Assembly (NCBI RefSeq): GCF_024158125.1
Contig: NZ_JAMZFT010000002.1
Span: 62,001-126,000, forward strand
Source of the DNA: Futiania mangrovi
Lineage (GTDB): Bacteria > Pseudomonadota > Alphaproteobacteria > Futianiales > Futianiaceae
DNA: 64,000 bases
Direction: 5' to 3'
Part shown: in pieces, positions 26,666 through 37,489 of the stretch
How the letters are laid out: each line of letters opens with the position of its first letter
Numbering within the stretch: the first letter of the stretch is position 1
Position numbers and translations under genes: made by a program
Notes under the pieces: model-generated
Told to the model about the DNA's origin: nothing
The model's input: only the letters and a program-made list of their open reading frames with translations
Databases searched by the model: none

Positions 26666-27583
26666 TCAGAGCCGGCGGCGCGCGAAGACCCCGGCAGCGG
26701 TCCGGTGCAGTATCGCATGGCGGCGCGCGACCACGTCCACGTCGCGGTCATAGCCGCCGCCGAGCACGCCCGCCAAAGGCACGCCCACGGCAAGGCATGT
26801 CTCCAGCACGTAGGCGTCGCGGCGGGCAATCCCGGCGTCGCTGAGCGCAAGCCGCCCCAGCCGGTCGTCGCGGTGCGGGTCGACCCCGGCATTGTAGAAC
26901 ACGAGATCGGGCCGCACCTGGGTCAGCAAGTCCGGCAGGTGGGTGGCGAGGGTCGAGAGATAATCGGCGTCCTCCATCCCGTCGGGCAGGGGCACGTCGC
27001 GGTAGCTTTGCATCTTGCGGGCAGGGAAGTTCTTCTCCGCGTGCATGGAAAAGGTGAATACGCGCGGCTCGTCCGCGAAGATCTGGGCCGTGCCGTCACC
27101 CTGGTGCACGTCGAGATCCACCACGAGGATGCGGGAGACCGCACCCTCCGCCAGCAGGACGCTCGCTGCCACGCCCACGTCGTTGAAGACGCAGAAGCCT
27201 GCGCCGTGCGGCCGCGCCGCGTGATGGCTGCCGCCCGCCGTGTTGCAAGCGAGCCCCTGTTCGAGCGCGAGCCGCGCGGTCAGCAGCGTGCCCGCGCAGG
27301 CGAGCCTGGACCGGCGCGCCACCTCGGCCGTCATGGGAAACCCGATGCGCCGCGCCACGTCCGGCGGCACGGTCAGCGTCATTACCTGGTCGACATAGGC
27401 CGTGTCATGGGCGAGCCGCAGCCAGTTCGGAGGCGCCTCCACCGGCTGCACGTGCCCGCCCGGTGCGACGAGGCCCTCCTCCAGCAGGATCTCGAACACC
27501 CGCCCGAACTTGCCCATGGGGAAGCGGTGGTTAGGGTCGAGGGGGGCCCGGTAGCCCGGATGATGAACGATGGGAAGCGGCAT
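26666..27583 (-). CDS. histone deacetylase-like zinc hydrolase
   Basis: This 305-residue member of the HDAC/AcuC/acetylpolyamine amidohydrolase superfamily has the tandem histidines GGSHHAARPHGAGFCVFND. It also has the zinc ligands in DLDVHQGDGTAQIF and NAGVDPHRDDRLG, and the GGGYDRD end motif. Bacterial members remove acetyl groups from small amines or proteins; the substrate is unknown. The ATG at 27583 begins MPLPIVHHPGY; another ATG three codons earlier is equally possible. It is divergent from the MATE gene with about 70 bases between starts. Confidence 0.9.
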   Translation of the reverse strand: MPLPIVHHPGYRAPLDPNHRFPMGKFGRVFEILLEEGLVAPGGHVQPVEAPPNWLRLAHDTAYVDQVMTLTVPPDVARRIGFPMTAEVARRSRLACAGTLLTARLALEQGLACNTAGGSHHAARPHGAGFCVFNDVGVAASVLLAEGAVSRILVVDLDVHQGDGTAQIFADEPRVFTFSMHAEKNFPARKMQSYRDVPLPDGMEDADYLSTLATHLPDLLTQVRPDLVFYNAGVDPHRDDRLGRLALSDAGIARRDAYVLETCLAVGVPLAGVLGGGYDRDVDVVARRHAILHRTAAGVFARRRL

Positions 27584-27654
27584 GGCTGGCATGTAGCGCG
27601 CGGCGCAACATGCGCCAAGCGCAGGCGCCGGCGACCCTGCTATGGTCGCGCGCG

Positions 27655-29001
27655 ATGAGCACCGCACCCTCCAGCCCGGCCGCAGGCGACACCCCGCCCA
27701 TAAGCCATGCGCGCATCCTCGCGCTCGCAGGGCCGATCATCCTGTCGAACGTGTCGGTCCCGCTGCTGGGCGTGGTCGATACGGCGATCGTCGGACGGCT
27801 CGACGATCCGGCCTTCATTGGCGCGGTCGCGGTCGGGGCGACGCTGTTCAGCTTCCTCTACTGGAGCTTCGGCTTCCTGCGCATGGGGACGACGGGCCTG
27901 ACGGCGCAGGCCAGGGGCGCGCGCGACGGGATCGAGGTGACGGCCTGCCTCGCCCGCGCGCTTATGATCGCGGGCGCCGCGGGCGCCGCGCTGATCCTGC
28001 TGCAGGCGCTGCTCGCCGCAGGCACCTTCCCGCTGATGGACGCGAGCGCGGAGGTGGAAAGCCACGCGCGCACCTATTTCGCCATCCGCATCTGGTCGGC
28101 CCCGGCGGCGCTGGGCATGTTCGCGCTGGTCGGCTGGTTCGTCGGCCTGTCGCGCACGCGCACCGTGCTGCTGCTGCAACTGCTGCTCAACGGCCTCAAC
28201 ATCGCGCTCGACCTCGTGCTCGGCCTGTGGCTGGGCTGGGGCGTCGTCGGCGTCGCGGTCGGCACGGTGATCGCGGAATGGACGGCGACGCTCACCGGCC
28301 TCGCCATCGCGCTCGCATATGCCCGCAGGACGCCGCTGCCGAGCTGGGCGCAGATCGTGGAGCGGGCGCGCATCGTCCGCACCATCGCGGTCAACCGCGA
28401 CATCATGATCCGCTCGATCCTGCTGCTGCTGGCCTTCGCGATCTTCACGCGCGAAGGGGCGCGGGCAGGCGACCTGACGCTGGCGGCGAACGCGGTGCTC
28501 ATCCATTTCTTCCACGTGTCAGCCTATGCGCTCGACGGGTTCGCCTTCGCGGTCGAGGCGCTGGTGGGGGAGGCGATCGGCGGGAAGGACCGCACCGCCC
28601 TGCGCCGCGCGGTGCGGCTGACGACGCTGTGGTCGGCTGGCGCGGCGCTCTTCGCGTCGCTGGTCTATCTGGCGGCGGGCGGCCTCGTCATCGACCTGCT
28701 GACCATCCTGCCGGAGGTGCGGGCGGAGGCGAGGGTCTATGTCCTGTGGGCCGCGCTCGCCCCGCTGACCGGCTTGTGGTGCTTCCTGCTCGACGGCATC
28801 TTCATCGGTGCGACGCGGGGGCGCGAGATGCGCAACGCCATGATCGCGGCGTTCGCCGTCTATCTCGCCGCCTGGGCGATGCTGATCCCCGCCTTCGGCA
28901 ACCACGGCCTGTGGGCCACGATCCACGTGTTCTTCATCGCGCGCGCGCTGACGCTGCTGGTGTACTACCCGCGCGTGGTGGGCGACGCCGAGGCGCGCTG
29001 A
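27655..29001 (+). CDS. MATE-family efflux transporter (DinF type)
   Basis: This 448-residue inner-membrane antiporter has about twelve hydrophobic helices. The opening [30 protein letters not shown] is the DinF-like MATE signature (shown here only in outline: [19 protein letters not shown]). [13 protein letters not shown], in the form [13 protein letters not shown], and a C-half [15 protein letters not shown] repeat the pattern. It exports organic cations or drugs with Na+ or H+; the substrate is unknown. The ATG at 27655 gives a short hydrophilic start. Its 3' end overlaps the convergent pyrD stop by 37 bases, an unusual antisense overlap. Confidence 0.92.
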   Translation: MSTAPSSPAAGDTPPISHARILALAGPIILSNVSVPLLGVVDTAIVGRLDDPAFIGAVAVGATLFSFLYWSFGFLRMGTTGLTAQARGARDGIEVTACLARALMIAGAAGAALILLQALLAAGTFPLMDASAEVESHARTYFAIRIWSAPAALGMFALVGWFVGLSRTRTVLLLQLLLNGLNIALDLVLGLWLGWGVVGVAVGTVIAEWTATLTGLAIALAYARRTPLPSWAQIVERARIVRTIAVNRDIMIRSILLLLAFAIFTREGARAGDLTLAANAVLIHFFHVSAYALDGFAFAVEALVGEAIGGKDRTALRRAVRLTTLWSAGAALFASLVYLAAGGLVIDLLTILPEVRAEARVYVLWAALAPLTGLWCFLLDGIFIGATRGREMRNAMIAAFAVYLAAWAMLIPAFGNHGLWATIHVFFIARALTLLVYYPRVVGDAEAR

Positions 29002-30059
29002 TCCGCCCCCACCGCCTGGGACAAGTGCGTGAAGCCGTCGCGGGCGAGCAGGGCGCAAAGCTCCCGCCGGATGCGCCCGACAAGCGCGGGCCCCTCGTAG
29101 ACCAGCGCGCTGTAAAGTTCGACGAGACTCGCGCCTGCGCGGATCTTGGCATAGGCGCTCGCCCCGTCGTGGACGCCGCCCACGCCGACGAGCGGGATGC
29201 GCCCCTGCACCCGCGCCGCGACCTGGCGCAGCACCTCGGTCGAAGAGGCGAACAGCGGCTCGCCCGACAGCCCGCCCGTTTCGGCCTTCGCGGCGCTCTG
29301 GAGCGTTTCGGGCCGCGCGATCGTCGTGTTGGAGACGATCATGCCGTCGATGGGGCGGGCGAGCACGACCTCCACGATGTCGTCGAGGCCCGCCTCGTCC
29401 ACATCCGGCGCGATCTTGAGCAGCAGCGGCACCGGCGTTGCGCCGCCGGTGGTCAGGCCTTCGCGCGCCTCCACCAGCGCGTCGAGCAGGCGGGCCAGCG
29501 CCTCGCGTCCCTGGAGGTCGCGCAGGCCCGGCGTGTTGGGCGAGGAGATGTTGACCGTGAAGAAGGCGCAGAGGCCGTGCAGCCCCTTCAGCCCCGTCAC
29601 ATAGTCCGCGACGCGGTCGTCGGCATCCTTGTTCGCGCCGATGTTGGCGCCGACGAGGCCCGGCTTGCCCGCGCGCGCGGCGAGGCGGCGCTTCGCTGCC
29701 TCCAGCCCGCCATTGTTGAAGCCGAGACGGTTCACGACCGCTCGGTCCTCCGGCAGGCGGAAGATGCGCGGGCGCGGATTTCCTGCCTGCGGGCGCGGCG
29801 TGATCGTGCCCACCTCGACGAAGCCGAAGCCCGCCGCCAGCATGGCGTCCGGCACCTCGGCATCCTTGTCGAAACCCGCAGCGAGGCCCACCGGGTTGGG
29901 AAAGTCGAGACCGAAAAGCTCCATCCGCAGCGCGGGGTCGGCGGGCGTGCGGTCGCGCGGGCCGAAACCCGCCGTCAGCCCTGCGATGGTCGCGCGGTGC
30001 GCGGTCTCGGGATCGAGCGCATGGAGGACGGGCCGGACGAGGCAGAACGGCAGGCTCAT
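28965..30059 (-). CDS. pyrD: dihydroorotate dehydrogenase (quinone), class 2
   Basis: This 364-residue membrane-associated flavoenzyme oxidises dihydroorotate to orotate in pyrimidine synthesis and passes electrons to quinone. Class 2 features are the hydrophobic N-terminal segment ([15 protein letters not shown]), the [15 protein letters not shown] region, and the catalytic Ser of [23 protein letters not shown] and [13 protein letters not shown] are the C-terminal FMN motifs. It is the last gene of the lysS-DUF952-pyrD operon and overlaps the DUF952 stop (ATGA). Confidence 0.96.
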   Translation of the reverse strand: MSLPFCLVRPVLHALDPETAHRATIAGLTAGFGPRDRTPADPALRMELFGLDFPNPVGLAAGFDKDAEVPDAMLAAGFGFVEVGTITPRPQAGNPRPRIFRLPEDRAVVNRLGFNNGGLEAAKRRLAARAGKPGLVGANIGANKDADDRVADYVTGLKGLHGLCAFFTVNISSPNTPGLRDLQGREALARLLDALVEAREGLTTGGATPVPLLLKIAPDVDEAGLDDIVEVVLARPIDGMIVSNTTIARPETLQSAAKAETGGLSGEPLFASSTEVLRQVAARVQGRIPLVGVGGVHDGASAYAKIRAGASLVELYSALVYEGPALVGRIRRELCALLARDGFTHLSQAVGADQRASASPTTRG

Positions 30060-30406
30060 CGAGGCAGCACCCCCTCCGGAAAGACATGCGCGCCCTTGGC
30101 GCAGAGTGGTAACGCCTTCACCCAGAGCACCGCGTCGAGCGGCAGGGGACCGTAGAGATGCGGGAAACGGTCGCCGCCGCGCGATACCTCCCATTTCAGT
30201 GCGTCGCCCAGCGCGTCTGCGTCCACCGCCACGAGCAGCAGGCCGTCGCGGCCCGCGAAGTGCCTGGCCGCCGTCTCCGCCACCTGGTGGGCGGCGGAGA
30301 AATGGATGAAGCCGTCGGCCACGTCGACCGGCGCGCCGGTGTAGACGCCGGCAGCCTCTGCCGCCGCCCACTCCGCGCGCCCCGCGATCTTGTAGACCGG
30401 GGTCAT
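30056..30406 (-). CDS. DUF952 family protein
   Basis: This 116-residue small cytosolic protein of the DUF952 family carries the conserved [14 protein letters not shown] start, [20 protein letters not shown] and the [14 protein letters not shown] end. The biochemical role is not known; the fold is related to ADP-ribosyltransferase-like or thioester families in some databases, which I cannot verify here. ATG 30406 is chosen over an ATG/GTG eight codons upstream because it begins at the conserved TPVYKI. It lies 7 bases after lysS and overlaps pyrD, so it is in the same operon. Confidence 0.85.
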   Translation of the reverse strand: MTPVYKIAGRAEWAAAEAAGVYTGAPVDVADGFIHFSAAHQVAETAARHFAGRDGLLLVAVDADALGDALKWEVSRGGDRFPHLYGPLPLDAVLWVKALPLCAKGAHVFPEGVLPR

Positions 30407-30413
30407 CGCAGGC

Positions 30414-32015
30414 TCAGGCCGCGCCCGCATCGGCGTCGCGGTGCAGCGCGGCGTCGATCAGGCCGACGGTGCGCCCGAGGCCGTAGAGCGCGACGAAGGA
30501 GCCCATGCGCGGCCCCGACGTCTGGCCGAGCAGCGTCTCGTAGAGGCAGCCGAACCACTCGCGCAGGTTCTCGAACCCGTGGCGCTTGCCGACCTCGAAC
30601 ACCGCGTTCTGGATGTCCTCTGCCGCCGCCCCCTCCGCGAAGCCCTGCAGCGTGCCGCGCAGATCCTCGAGCGCGGCGCGCTCCGCCGCCGTCGGCGGGC
30701 GGTAGAACTTGGTCGGCCGGACGAAATCCTCGAAATACTTGATCGCGTAGCCGACGAGGCGGTCGAGCAGAGGGTGGCTCGCGGGGCTCGCGCCCGGCAC
30801 ATAGGCCGAGATGAAGCCCCAGAGAATCTCCCGATCCTGCGAGTTCGACGCGGACACGAGATTCAGCAGCATGTTGAAGCTGATCGGGCTCGTCTCCTCG
30901 GGCGGCGTGCCTTCGTGGATGTGCCAGACCGGGTTCTCGACCTGCCGGTCGGACCCCTCGCCGCGGTACTTCTCGAGGAAGGTCAGGTATTCGTCGACCG
31001 CCTTCGGGATCACGTCGAAATAGAGCCGCTTGGCCGCGCGCGGCTTCTGGAACATGTAGAGGGCGAGGCTTTCCGGGCTGGCATAGGTCAGCCACTCGTC
31101 GATGGTGAGGCCGTTCCCCCTGGACTTGGAGATCTTCTGCCCGTTCTCGTCGAGGAACAGTTCGTAGTTGAACCCGGCGGGCGGGTTGCCGCCGAGGATG
31201 CGGGTGATCTTGCCGCCGAGGTCGACCGAGGGGATGAGGTCCTTGCCCGCCATCTCGTAATCGACGCCCAGCGCGTACCAGCGCATCGCCCAGTCGGGCT
31301 TCCATTGCAGCTTGCAGTGCCCGCCGGTCACCGGCACTTCGACCTTCTCGCCGTCGGTGTCCTCGAACACAACCGTGCCCTTCGACGCATTGCGTTCCAG
31401 GATCGGCACCTGCAGGACATGGCCCGTCCTGGGCGAGATCGGGAGGAAGGGCGAATAGGTCTGCTGGCGCTCCTCGCCCAGCGTCGGCAGCATCACTTCC
31501 ATGATGCGGTCGTATTCCTCGAGCACGCGGATCAGCGCGTCGTCGAAGCGGCCAGAGGTGTACCAGTCGGTCGCCGACTGGAACTCGTACTCGAAGCCGA
31601 AGGCATCGAGGAAGGCGCGCAGGCGGGCATTGTTGTGGTGGCCGAAGCTCTCGTGCGTGCCGAAGGGATCGGGCACCTTCGTCAGCGGCTCGTTCAGGTG
31701 CTGCGCCAGCAGGTCGCGGTTCGGCACGTTGTCCGGCACCTTGCGCAGTCCGTCCATGTCGTCGGAGAAGGCGAAGAGCCGCGTCGGCATGCCGGTCAGC
31801 ATCTCGAAGGCGCGGCGCACCATGGTCGTGCGCGCCACCTCGCCGAAGGTGCCGATGTGCGGCAGGCCCGAGGGGCCGTAGCCCGTCTCGAACAGCACAT
31901 AGCCCTTCTCCGGCAGCTTGCCGCCCAGGCGTTTCTCGAGCTTCCGCGCCTCCTCGAACGGCCAGGCCTTGGCGTTGCGGGCGATTTCAGCGGTCTCGGG
32001 CGTGTGGGCGATCAT
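30414..32015 (-). CDS. lysS: lysine--tRNA ligase, class I (archaeal type)
   Basis: This 533-residue aminoacyl-tRNA synthetase has the class I signatures HIGT (53-56, in [11 protein letters not shown]) and KISKS (294-298). [16 protein letters not shown] and [13 protein letters not shown] are typical of class I LysRS. Most bacteria use the unrelated class II LysRS; many alphaproteobacteria and spirochaetes have this archaeal-type enzyme instead. It heads an operon with DUF952 and pyrD. The ATG at 32015 is chosen because the conserved part starts about 20 residues later. Confidence 0.95.
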   Translation of the reverse strand: MIAHTPETAEIARNAKAWPFEEARKLEKRLGGKLPEKGYVLFETGYGPSGLPHIGTFGEVARTTMVRRAFEMLTGMPTRLFAFSDDMDGLRKVPDNVPNRDLLAQHLNEPLTKVPDPFGTHESFGHHNNARLRAFLDAFGFEYEFQSATDWYTSGRFDDALIRVLEEYDRIMEVMLPTLGEERQQTYSPFLPISPRTGHVLQVPILERNASKGTVVFEDTDGEKVEVPVTGGHCKLQWKPDWAMRWYALGVDYEMAGKDLIPSVDLGGKITRILGGNPPAGFNYELFLDENGQKISKSRGNGLTIDEWLTYASPESLALYMFQKPRAAKRLYFDVIPKAVDEYLTFLEKYRGEGSDRQVENPVWHIHEGTPPEETSPISFNMLLNLVSASNSQDREILWGFISAYVPGASPASHPLLDRLVGYAIKYFEDFVRPTKFYRPPTAAERAALEDLRGTLQGFAEGAAAEDIQNAVFEVGKRHGFENLREWFGCLYETLLGQTSGPRMGSFVALYGLGRTVGLIDAALHRDADAGAA

Positions 32016-32163
32016 CTCCGGCTTCCCTGGCGTTTTCGGCCCGTTCCTGCGGGCGGCCCCCGCTCTACTCCCCGGCAGGGAAGGCGTCAACGTCCGCGGG
32101 GTCCGCGCGGTGCTGAGGCCGGAGCGATGGACGGTCACCGCGGCCCATGCTAACGCGCATGTC

Positions 32164-34995
32164 ATGGCCGACAGCGAACAGCAGGCGGACCCGCGCCCCA
32201 CGGCGGCCTCGGCCGCGGAAGCACCGGCTGCGCTCGTCGCGGCGGCCGGGCGCGCGCTCGTCTGCACGGCGGAAGGAGAGATCGTTGCACCGTCCCCGTC
32301 CGCGGCGCGCAACTTGCTGACCGCCGGCCCGGTCCTGGTCGCGCACGCGCCCTTCACCGCGCGCAGGCTGGACGCGGCGCGGCCCGCGCGGCATCCGGGC
32401 CTGTTCGACGCGCTGGAACTCTTCGCGTTCGTTCGGCCTGCGGCCACCTGCGCGCCGACGCCGTCGGGCCTCGCCCGCGCGCTGGGGCTTGAAGTGCCGG
32501 AAACGCTGGAGGACCAGGCGCTCGCACTGCACATGGCCGTCCAGGCACTGCTGGCAGAGGCGGCACGAACCTCGGGGGAGGAGCGCGCGCACGTCGCCCG
32601 CCTCGTCCGGCAGATGGGCAAGGCAGGCTGGGCCTGGGCGGGCCCCCTGCTCGGCGCGCTGGACGAGGGTGCGGAGGCACCGCCCGCGGAGCGTGCGCGC
32701 AACGCCTTCGCCGTGTGGGAGGCCCTGCCCCGCTGGGAGGACGAGGCCGGGCGCGGCGCGCCGGGAACGGCAGCAGTAAGCGGGCAGGAGGCGCGCGACC
32801 GGCTCGCCCGCCTGGTGGGCCGCGCGGCGGAGGTGCGCCCCACGCAGGCGGCCTATGCCGAGACGGCCGCAAAGGCCTTCGCGCCGCGCGCCATGGAAGG
32901 TGCGCCGAACGTCGTGCTGGCGGAGGCGGGCACGGGCATCGGCAAGACGCTGGGTTACCTGGCACCCGCCAGCGTCTGGGCGGAGAAGAACGACGGCGCG
33001 GTCTGGGTCTCGACCTACACCAAGGCCTTGCAGCGCCAGATCGACCGCGAACTCGACCGGCTCTACCCGGACCCGCGGGAGAAGCGCGCCCGCGCCGTCG
33101 TGCGCAAGGGGCGGGAGAACTATCTCTGCCTGCTGAACTACCAGGAGGCAGTGGGCCGTGCCGCAACCGGCGGGAGCGACCCGGTGGCGCTGGGCTTCGT
33201 CGCGCGCTGGTTGGTGGCGACGCGCGACGGCGACGTGATCGGCGGAGACCTGCCGGGCTGGCTGCCGGACCTGATGGGAGGCGCGTTCTCGGGCCTGACC
33301 GACCGGCGCGGCGAGTGCATCTATTCCGCCTGCGAGCACTATCGCCGCTGCTTCATCGAGCGCACGGTGCGGCGCGCCCGCGGCGCGGACATCGTGGTGG
33401 CGAACCACGCCCTCGTCATGGCGCAGGCAGCCCTCGACGCGCTGATCGACGCGCCCGACGAGGATGGCGTGTCGGAGGCACGCACCAGGCTCGTGTTCGA
33501 CGAGGGCCATCACCTGTTCGAGGCGGCCGACAGCGCCTTCTCGGCCTGCCTCTCGGGCCTCGAGACTGCCGAACTGCGCCGCTGGGTGCGTGGCGCGGAG
33601 AGCCGCAGACGGCGCGGGCGAGGGCTGGAGACGCGGCTTGCCGACCTCATCGCCGCGATCCCGGAGGATCGCCCGCGCGAGAAGGCGGAAGGCGCGCTGC
33701 GGGCAGCACGCGCCCGCGCCGCCGACCTGCCGGGCGAGGGCTGGACGAGCCGCATCCGCGAGGGCACGCCCGCCGGTCCCGCCGAGACGCTGCTGGCCGG
33801 GCTGATGGCGCATGTGCGCGCGCGCAGCCCGGAGGGTGCAGGACTGGCGCAGGAAGCCGAGTTGCGACCGCTCACCGATGGGCTGTCCGAGGCGGCGGAC
33901 GCGCTCGCCACCGTGCTGGACGATCTCGCGGGCAATCTGAGGGCGCTGTCGGGCGCGCTGCGTGCGCGGCTAACAAACGAGGCGGAGACGCTGGACACCG
34001 CCGAGCGCACGCGGCTCGCGGCGGCCGCGCGCGGCCTCGACCGGCGCGCCAAGGTCATGCTGCCGACGTGGATCTCGATGCTGCGGGGTATCGACGCGGA
34101 CCCTCCCGAGGGCGCGGTCGACTGGGTCTCCGTCGATCCCATCGGCGCGCGCGCGCTCGACGTCGCCCTGCGCCGCCACCTGCTCGACCCCATGGCGCCG
34201 TTCGCGGTGTCGGTGCTCGCCCCGGCGCACGGCGCGCTCATCACCTCGGCGACGCTGCGCGACCGGGAACTCGACGCCGCCCAGGACGGAAACTGGGTGA
34301 GCGCGGAGGCGCGCACCGGTGCGCGCCACCTCCCGCTGCCGGCGATCCGGGCGAGTTTCACCTCCCCCTTCGACTATGGCGCGGAGACGCGGGTCTTCAT
34401 CGTGACCGACGTGCGCCGCGACGAACCGGCGGAGGTCGCCGCCGCCTACGAGGCGCTGATACGCGCAGCGGGCGGCGGTACGCTCGGCCTCTTCACGGCG
34501 ATCCGGCGGCTCAAGGCGGTGCACGAGCGGATCGCGCCGAAGCTGGAGGGCGATGGTCTTCCCCTCTATGCCCAGCACGTCGACGCGATGGACGTGGGCG
34601 GGCTGGTCGACCTGTTCCGGGAGGAGGAGGACGCAAGCCTGCTCGGCACCGACGCCGTACGCGACGGGGTGGACGTGCCGGGCCGCGCGCTCAGGCTCGC
34701 CGTGTTCGACCGGGTGCCCTGGCCGCGCCCCGACATCCTGCACAAGGCGCGGCGCGCGCACTTCGGACGGCGCACGTACGACGACATGCTGGTCCGGTTG
34801 AGGCTCGCGCAAGCGTTCGGACGGCTGATCCGCCGGCAGGGCGACCGGGGCGTGTTCGTGCTGCTCGACGCCATGACGCCGTCGCGCCTGCTGACCGCCT
34901 TCCCGCCGGAGACGCCGGTTGCGCGCGTGGGCCTCGCCGAGGCGGTGGGAGAGACGCGCGCCTTTCTGCACCGGCACGCTGGGGACTTGCCCTGA
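32164..34995 (+). CDS. DinG/XPD-like FeS ATP-dependent DNA helicase
   Basis: This 943-residue superfamily 2 helicase has Walker [11 protein letters not shown] ending at 262, DEGH at 446-449 and a [14 protein letters not shown] motif VI near the C-terminus. Four cysteines, C322, C385, C390 and C396, are spaced as in the XPD/DinG iron-sulfur cluster. The N-terminal 220 residues include [15 protein letters not shown], which resembles the HNxxFD part of a DEDD exonuclease, but the first acidic exonuclease motif is not visible. That domain is probably a degenerate remnant. It would unwind 5' overhang, R-loop or D-loop DNA. It is divergent from lysS. Confidence 0.9.
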   Translation: MADSEQQADPRPTAASAAEAPAALVAAAGRALVCTAEGEIVAPSPSAARNLLTAGPVLVAHAPFTARRLDAARPARHPGLFDALELFAFVRPAATCAPTPSGLARALGLEVPETLEDQALALHMAVQALLAEAARTSGEERAHVARLVRQMGKAGWAWAGPLLGALDEGAEAPPAERARNAFAVWEALPRWEDEAGRGAPGTAAVSGQEARDRLARLVGRAAEVRPTQAAYAETAAKAFAPRAMEGAPNVVLAEAGTGIGKTLGYLAPASVWAEKNDGAVWVSTYTKALQRQIDRELDRLYPDPREKRARAVVRKGRENYLCLLNYQEAVGRAATGGSDPVALGFVARWLVATRDGDVIGGDLPGWLPDLMGGAFSGLTDRRGECIYSACEHYRRCFIERTVRRARGADIVVANHALVMAQAALDALIDAPDEDGVSEARTRLVFDEGHHLFEAADSAFSACLSGLETAELRRWVRGAESRRRRGRGLETRLADLIAAIPEDRPREKAEGALRAARARAADLPGEGWTSRIREGTPAGPAETLLAGLMAHVRARSPEGAGLAQEAELRPLTDGLSEAADALATVLDDLAGNLRALSGALRARLTNEAETLDTAERTRLAAAARGLDRRAKVMLPTWISMLRGIDADPPEGAVDWVSVDPIGARALDVALRRHLLDPMAPFAVSVLAPAHGALITSATLRDRELDAAQDGNWVSAEARTGARHLPLPAIRASFTSPFDYGAETRVFIVTDVRRDEPAEVAAAYEALIRAAGGGTLGLFTAIRRLKAVHERIAPKLEGDGLPLYAQHVDAMDVGGLVDLFREEEDASLLGTDAVRDGVDVPGRALRLAVFDRVPWPRPDILHKARRAHFGRRTYDDMLVRLRLAQAFGRLIRRQGDRGVFVLLDAMTPSRLLTAFPPETPVARVGLAEAVGETRAFLHRHAGDLP

Positions 34996-35047
34996 CCCCG
35001 CGAACCGCCTAGCGTCCCGGCAACGCAACAAGCTGCGAGTGGTGCCG

Positions 35048-35470
35048 ATGTCCTCTTCCGCTTCCCCGCTGAGCCCGCAGGCCGCGCTGATCTACGTGAT
35101 GGTGATCGTGTCCGCCGCCGACAGCGAGATGACCGACCGCGAACTCTACACGATCGGCGAGATCGTCAAGACGCTGCCGATCTTCGAGGATTTCGACCGC
35201 GAGAAGCTGGTGTCGACCGCCTCGGCGTGCGCGGAACTGCTCTCGAACGAGGACGGGCTGGACCGGGTGTTCGACGTTGTGGAAGCGGCGCTTCCCGTGC
35301 GCCTGCGCGAGACGGCCTACGCGCTTGCCTGCGACGTGGCGGCCTCCGACGGCAAGGCCGGGCAGGAGGAGTTGCGCCTGCTGGAGATGATCCGCCACCG
35401 CCTCAGTGTCGAGCGGCTGTCGGCCGCGGCGATCGAGCGGGGCGCGCGCGCCCGTTACGCCCGCGTCTGA
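35048..35470 (+). CDS. TerB-like tellurite resistance family protein
   Basis: This 140-residue all-helical cytosolic protein of the TerB fold has paired acidic helices (SAADSEMTDRELYTIGEIV and DVAASDGKAGQEELRLLEMI). These recall the metal-binding acidic patches of TerB. No other ter gene is near, so tellurite resistance should not be inferred; stand-alone members are widespread with unknown role. It lies 52 bases behind the helicase and may be co-transcribed. Confidence 0.85.
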   Translation: MSSSASPLSPQAALIYVMVIVSAADSEMTDRELYTIGEIVKTLPIFEDFDREKLVSTASACAELLSNEDGLDRVFDVVEAALPVRLRETAYALACDVAASDGKAGQEELRLLEMIRHRLSVERLSAAAIERGARARYARV

Positions 35471-35476
35471 GGGCTT

Positions 35477-36112
35477 TCAGGGGGCAGACCGCTCCGGCAG
35501 GAAGCGGATGAAGCGGGCCGCGGCCTCCAGCGCGCGCTCGAGAGCCGCCTCCGGCGTCGTGCCGGAGGACTTGCGGGGCGCGAGGTCGTGGTTGCCGTCG
35601 GGCACCCAGTGAACGCGCACGCGGTCCGGCAGACCGTAGCCCGGAACCTCCTCGAAAGTGCCGAAGGGATCGCGTGTCCCCTGCACGATCAGCGCCGCGC
35701 AGTCCAGCGCCAGCAAGGGCTCCAGCCGCAGCCGGTCCGGCTTGCCCGTCGGATGGAAGGGATAGCCGAAGCACAACACGCCCGCCGCGCCGACATCGGC
35801 CGCCACGCACGCCGCGACGCGCGCGCCCATCGACTTGCCCGCGACGACAATGCGGCGCGCCTCGCGGAGCCCCGCCGCAGCCCCGCGAAATGCATCGCAC
35901 AGGACCGGCATCCGGTCGGGTGGCGCCTTGCGCCCCTCGAGACGTGCGCGGCGCATGTAGGGGAACTCGAACCGCACCACGCGAATGCCGTGGCAGGCCA
36001 GGCCGCGTGCCGCAGCCGCCATGAAGGGGCTGTCCATGCCCGCCCCGGCGCCGTGCGCGAAGAGCACGGTCGCTGCGGCGCCGACGGGACCGTCTGTGAG
36101 GATCTGCTCCAT
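35477..36112 (-). CDS. alpha/beta hydrolase (KANL3/Tex30-like)
   Basis: This 211-residue small alpha/beta hydrolase opens with TVLFAHGAGAGMDSPFMAAA (oxyanion region). The nucleophile elbow is GKSMGARVA with Ser, followed by LIVQGTRDPFG with the acid and DGNHDL with the His. This is the conserved family of predicted dienelactone-like hydrolases; the substrate is unknown. ATG 36112 is used; an ATG 12 codons earlier would add a basic stretch. It converges with the TerB-like gene with 6 bases between. Confidence 0.86.
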   Translation of the reverse strand: MEQILTDGPVGAAATVLFAHGAGAGMDSPFMAAAARGLACHGIRVVRFEFPYMRRARLEGRKAPPDRMPVLCDAFRGAAAGLREARRIVVAGKSMGARVAACVAADVGAAGVLCFGYPFHPTGKPDRLRLEPLLALDCAALIVQGTRDPFGTFEEVPGYGLPDRVRVHWVPDGNHDLAPRKSSGTTPEAALERALEAAARFIRFLPERSAP

Positions 36113-36170
36113 GAGCGCGAGAGTGCCGCAAGCCGGCCGCACGGTCACGGCCGGACTGCGCCGGCAGCCT

Positions 36171-36806
36171 TCAGCGGTTCGGCTGAGGGGTCACGCGGAG
36201 ATAGGGCTTCACCGCCGTCCAGCCCTTGGGGAACAGCGGCCTCGCCGCCTCGTCCGACAGCGCGGGCACCACGATCACGTCGGCGCCGTTCTGCCAGTCG
36301 ACGGGCGTTGCCACCTTGTAGCGATCGGTCAGCTGCAGGCTGTCGATGACGCGCAGGATCTCGCCGAAGGCGCGGCCGGTCGATGCCGGATAGGTGATGG
36401 AGGCGCGCAGCCGCTTGTGATGGTCGATGACGAACACGCAGCGCACCGTGAGCGAATCCGAGGCTTTCGGATGGATCATCTGATAGGCGTCGGAGACGGT
36501 GCGGTCCGCATCGGCGAGAATCGGGTAGGTGAGCTCGACCCCTTGCGTTTCCTCGATGTCGCGGATCCAGCCCAGATGGTCTTCGACGGTGTCGACGCTG
36601 ACGGCGATGACCTTGGTATGGCGCTTCTCGAACTCCGCCCTGAGGCGGGCCACTGCGCCGAGCTCGGTCGTGCAGACCGGCGTGAAGTCCTTCGGGTGGC
36701 TGAACAGGACCGCCCAGCTTTCGCCGATCCAGTCATGAAACCGGATGCGGCCGTGGGTAGACTCCTGCTCGAAATCGGGAACGACATCGCCAAGAAGAAG
36801 GCCCAT
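36171..36806 (-). CDS. 1-Cys peroxiredoxin (Prx6 type)
   Basis: This 211-residue thiol peroxidase reduces H2O2 and organic peroxides. The peroxidatic cysteine is C45 in HPKDFTPVCTTELG. The length and the long C-terminal extension (VATPVDWQNGADVIVVPALS) place it in the Prx6/1-Cys group, in which a second resolving Cys is absent. It would rely on an outside thiol donor. It is divergent from the SixA-like phosphatase with 143 bases between. Confidence 0.95.
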   Translation of the reverse strand: MGLLLGDVVPDFEQESTHGRIRFHDWIGESWAVLFSHPKDFTPVCTTELGAVARLRAEFEKRHTKVIAVSVDTVEDHLGWIRDIEETQGVELTYPILADADRTVSDAYQMIHPKASDSLTVRCVFVIDHHKRLRASITYPASTGRAFGEILRVIDSLQLTDRYKVATPVDWQNGADVIVVPALSDEAARPLFPKGWTAVKPYLRVTPQPNR

Positions 36807-36949
36807 GATAACCTCGTGTCAGTACACATACGAACCGGCCCGGCCGATGACTCAGGCGGGCTGCAGCAAGCTTGTGGCAAACCGTCTGCTTCGCCATGTT
36901 TCGCGAAGGAAAGTAGAGATTCCCTTAAACGCTGTCTGCCTGGTGCTTC

Positions 36950-37483
36950 ATGAAGATCCTCCTGCTCCTCCGTCACGCAAAATCGAGCTGGACCGACCCC
37001 AAGATCGACGATCACGACCGGCCGCTGAACCGGCGCGGGCGCGATGCCGCGCCGGTAATGGCGCGCTACATGGCGGCGGAAGGCCTGGTTCCGGATTTCG
37101 TGTGGTGCTCGACCGCACGGCGGACGCGGGAAACGCTCGACCTCTGGTCTCTGGCGACGGCACGCACGCCGCCGGTCGAATACCGTCAGGACCTGTACCT
37201 TGCGGGGGTTGGGACCATCGTCGCCACGGTCCGGCGTACCGACGATGCGCACCGCACCGCCATGCTGGTGGGGCACAATCCGGGGCTGGCCCATGCCGCG
37301 CAGGAGCTTCTCGTCGACCGCGACAGCCCCGAAGCGGTCGAGTTGAGCCTCAAGTTTCCGACTGCCGCTCTGGCCGTCATCAGTTTTCCCGTGGACCGCT
37401 GGGCGGACGCGGGTCCGGGGACCGGAAAGCTCGAACGCTTCGTCACCCCGCGACGTATCTCGACGCTTTCGGACGAAGACTGA
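36950..37483 (+). CDS. histidine phosphatase family protein (SixA-like)
   Basis: This 177-residue phosphatase of the phosphoglycerate mutase superfamily has the RHG-type motif LLLRHAKSSW (R8, H9) and the second His in LVGHNPGL. SixA proteins remove phosphate from His-containing phosphotransfer domains; small-molecule substrates are also possible for this subgroup. It stands alone. The stop is 6 bases from the convergent permease gene stop. Confidence 0.88.
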   Translation: MKILLLLRHAKSSWTDPKIDDHDRPLNRRGRDAAPVMARYMAAEGLVPDFVWCSTARRTRETLDLWSLATARTPPVEYRQDLYLAGVGTIVATVRRTDDAHRTAMLVGHNPGLAHAAQELLVDRDSPEAVELSLKFPTAALAVISFPVDRWADAGPGTGKLERFVTPRRISTLSDED

Positions 37484-37489
37484 GGCGGT

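Noticed and set aside
35048-35470. Tellurite resistance determinant
   Set aside because: Only a TerB-like fold is present; no terC, terD or terZ gene is near, so the phenotype is not supported.
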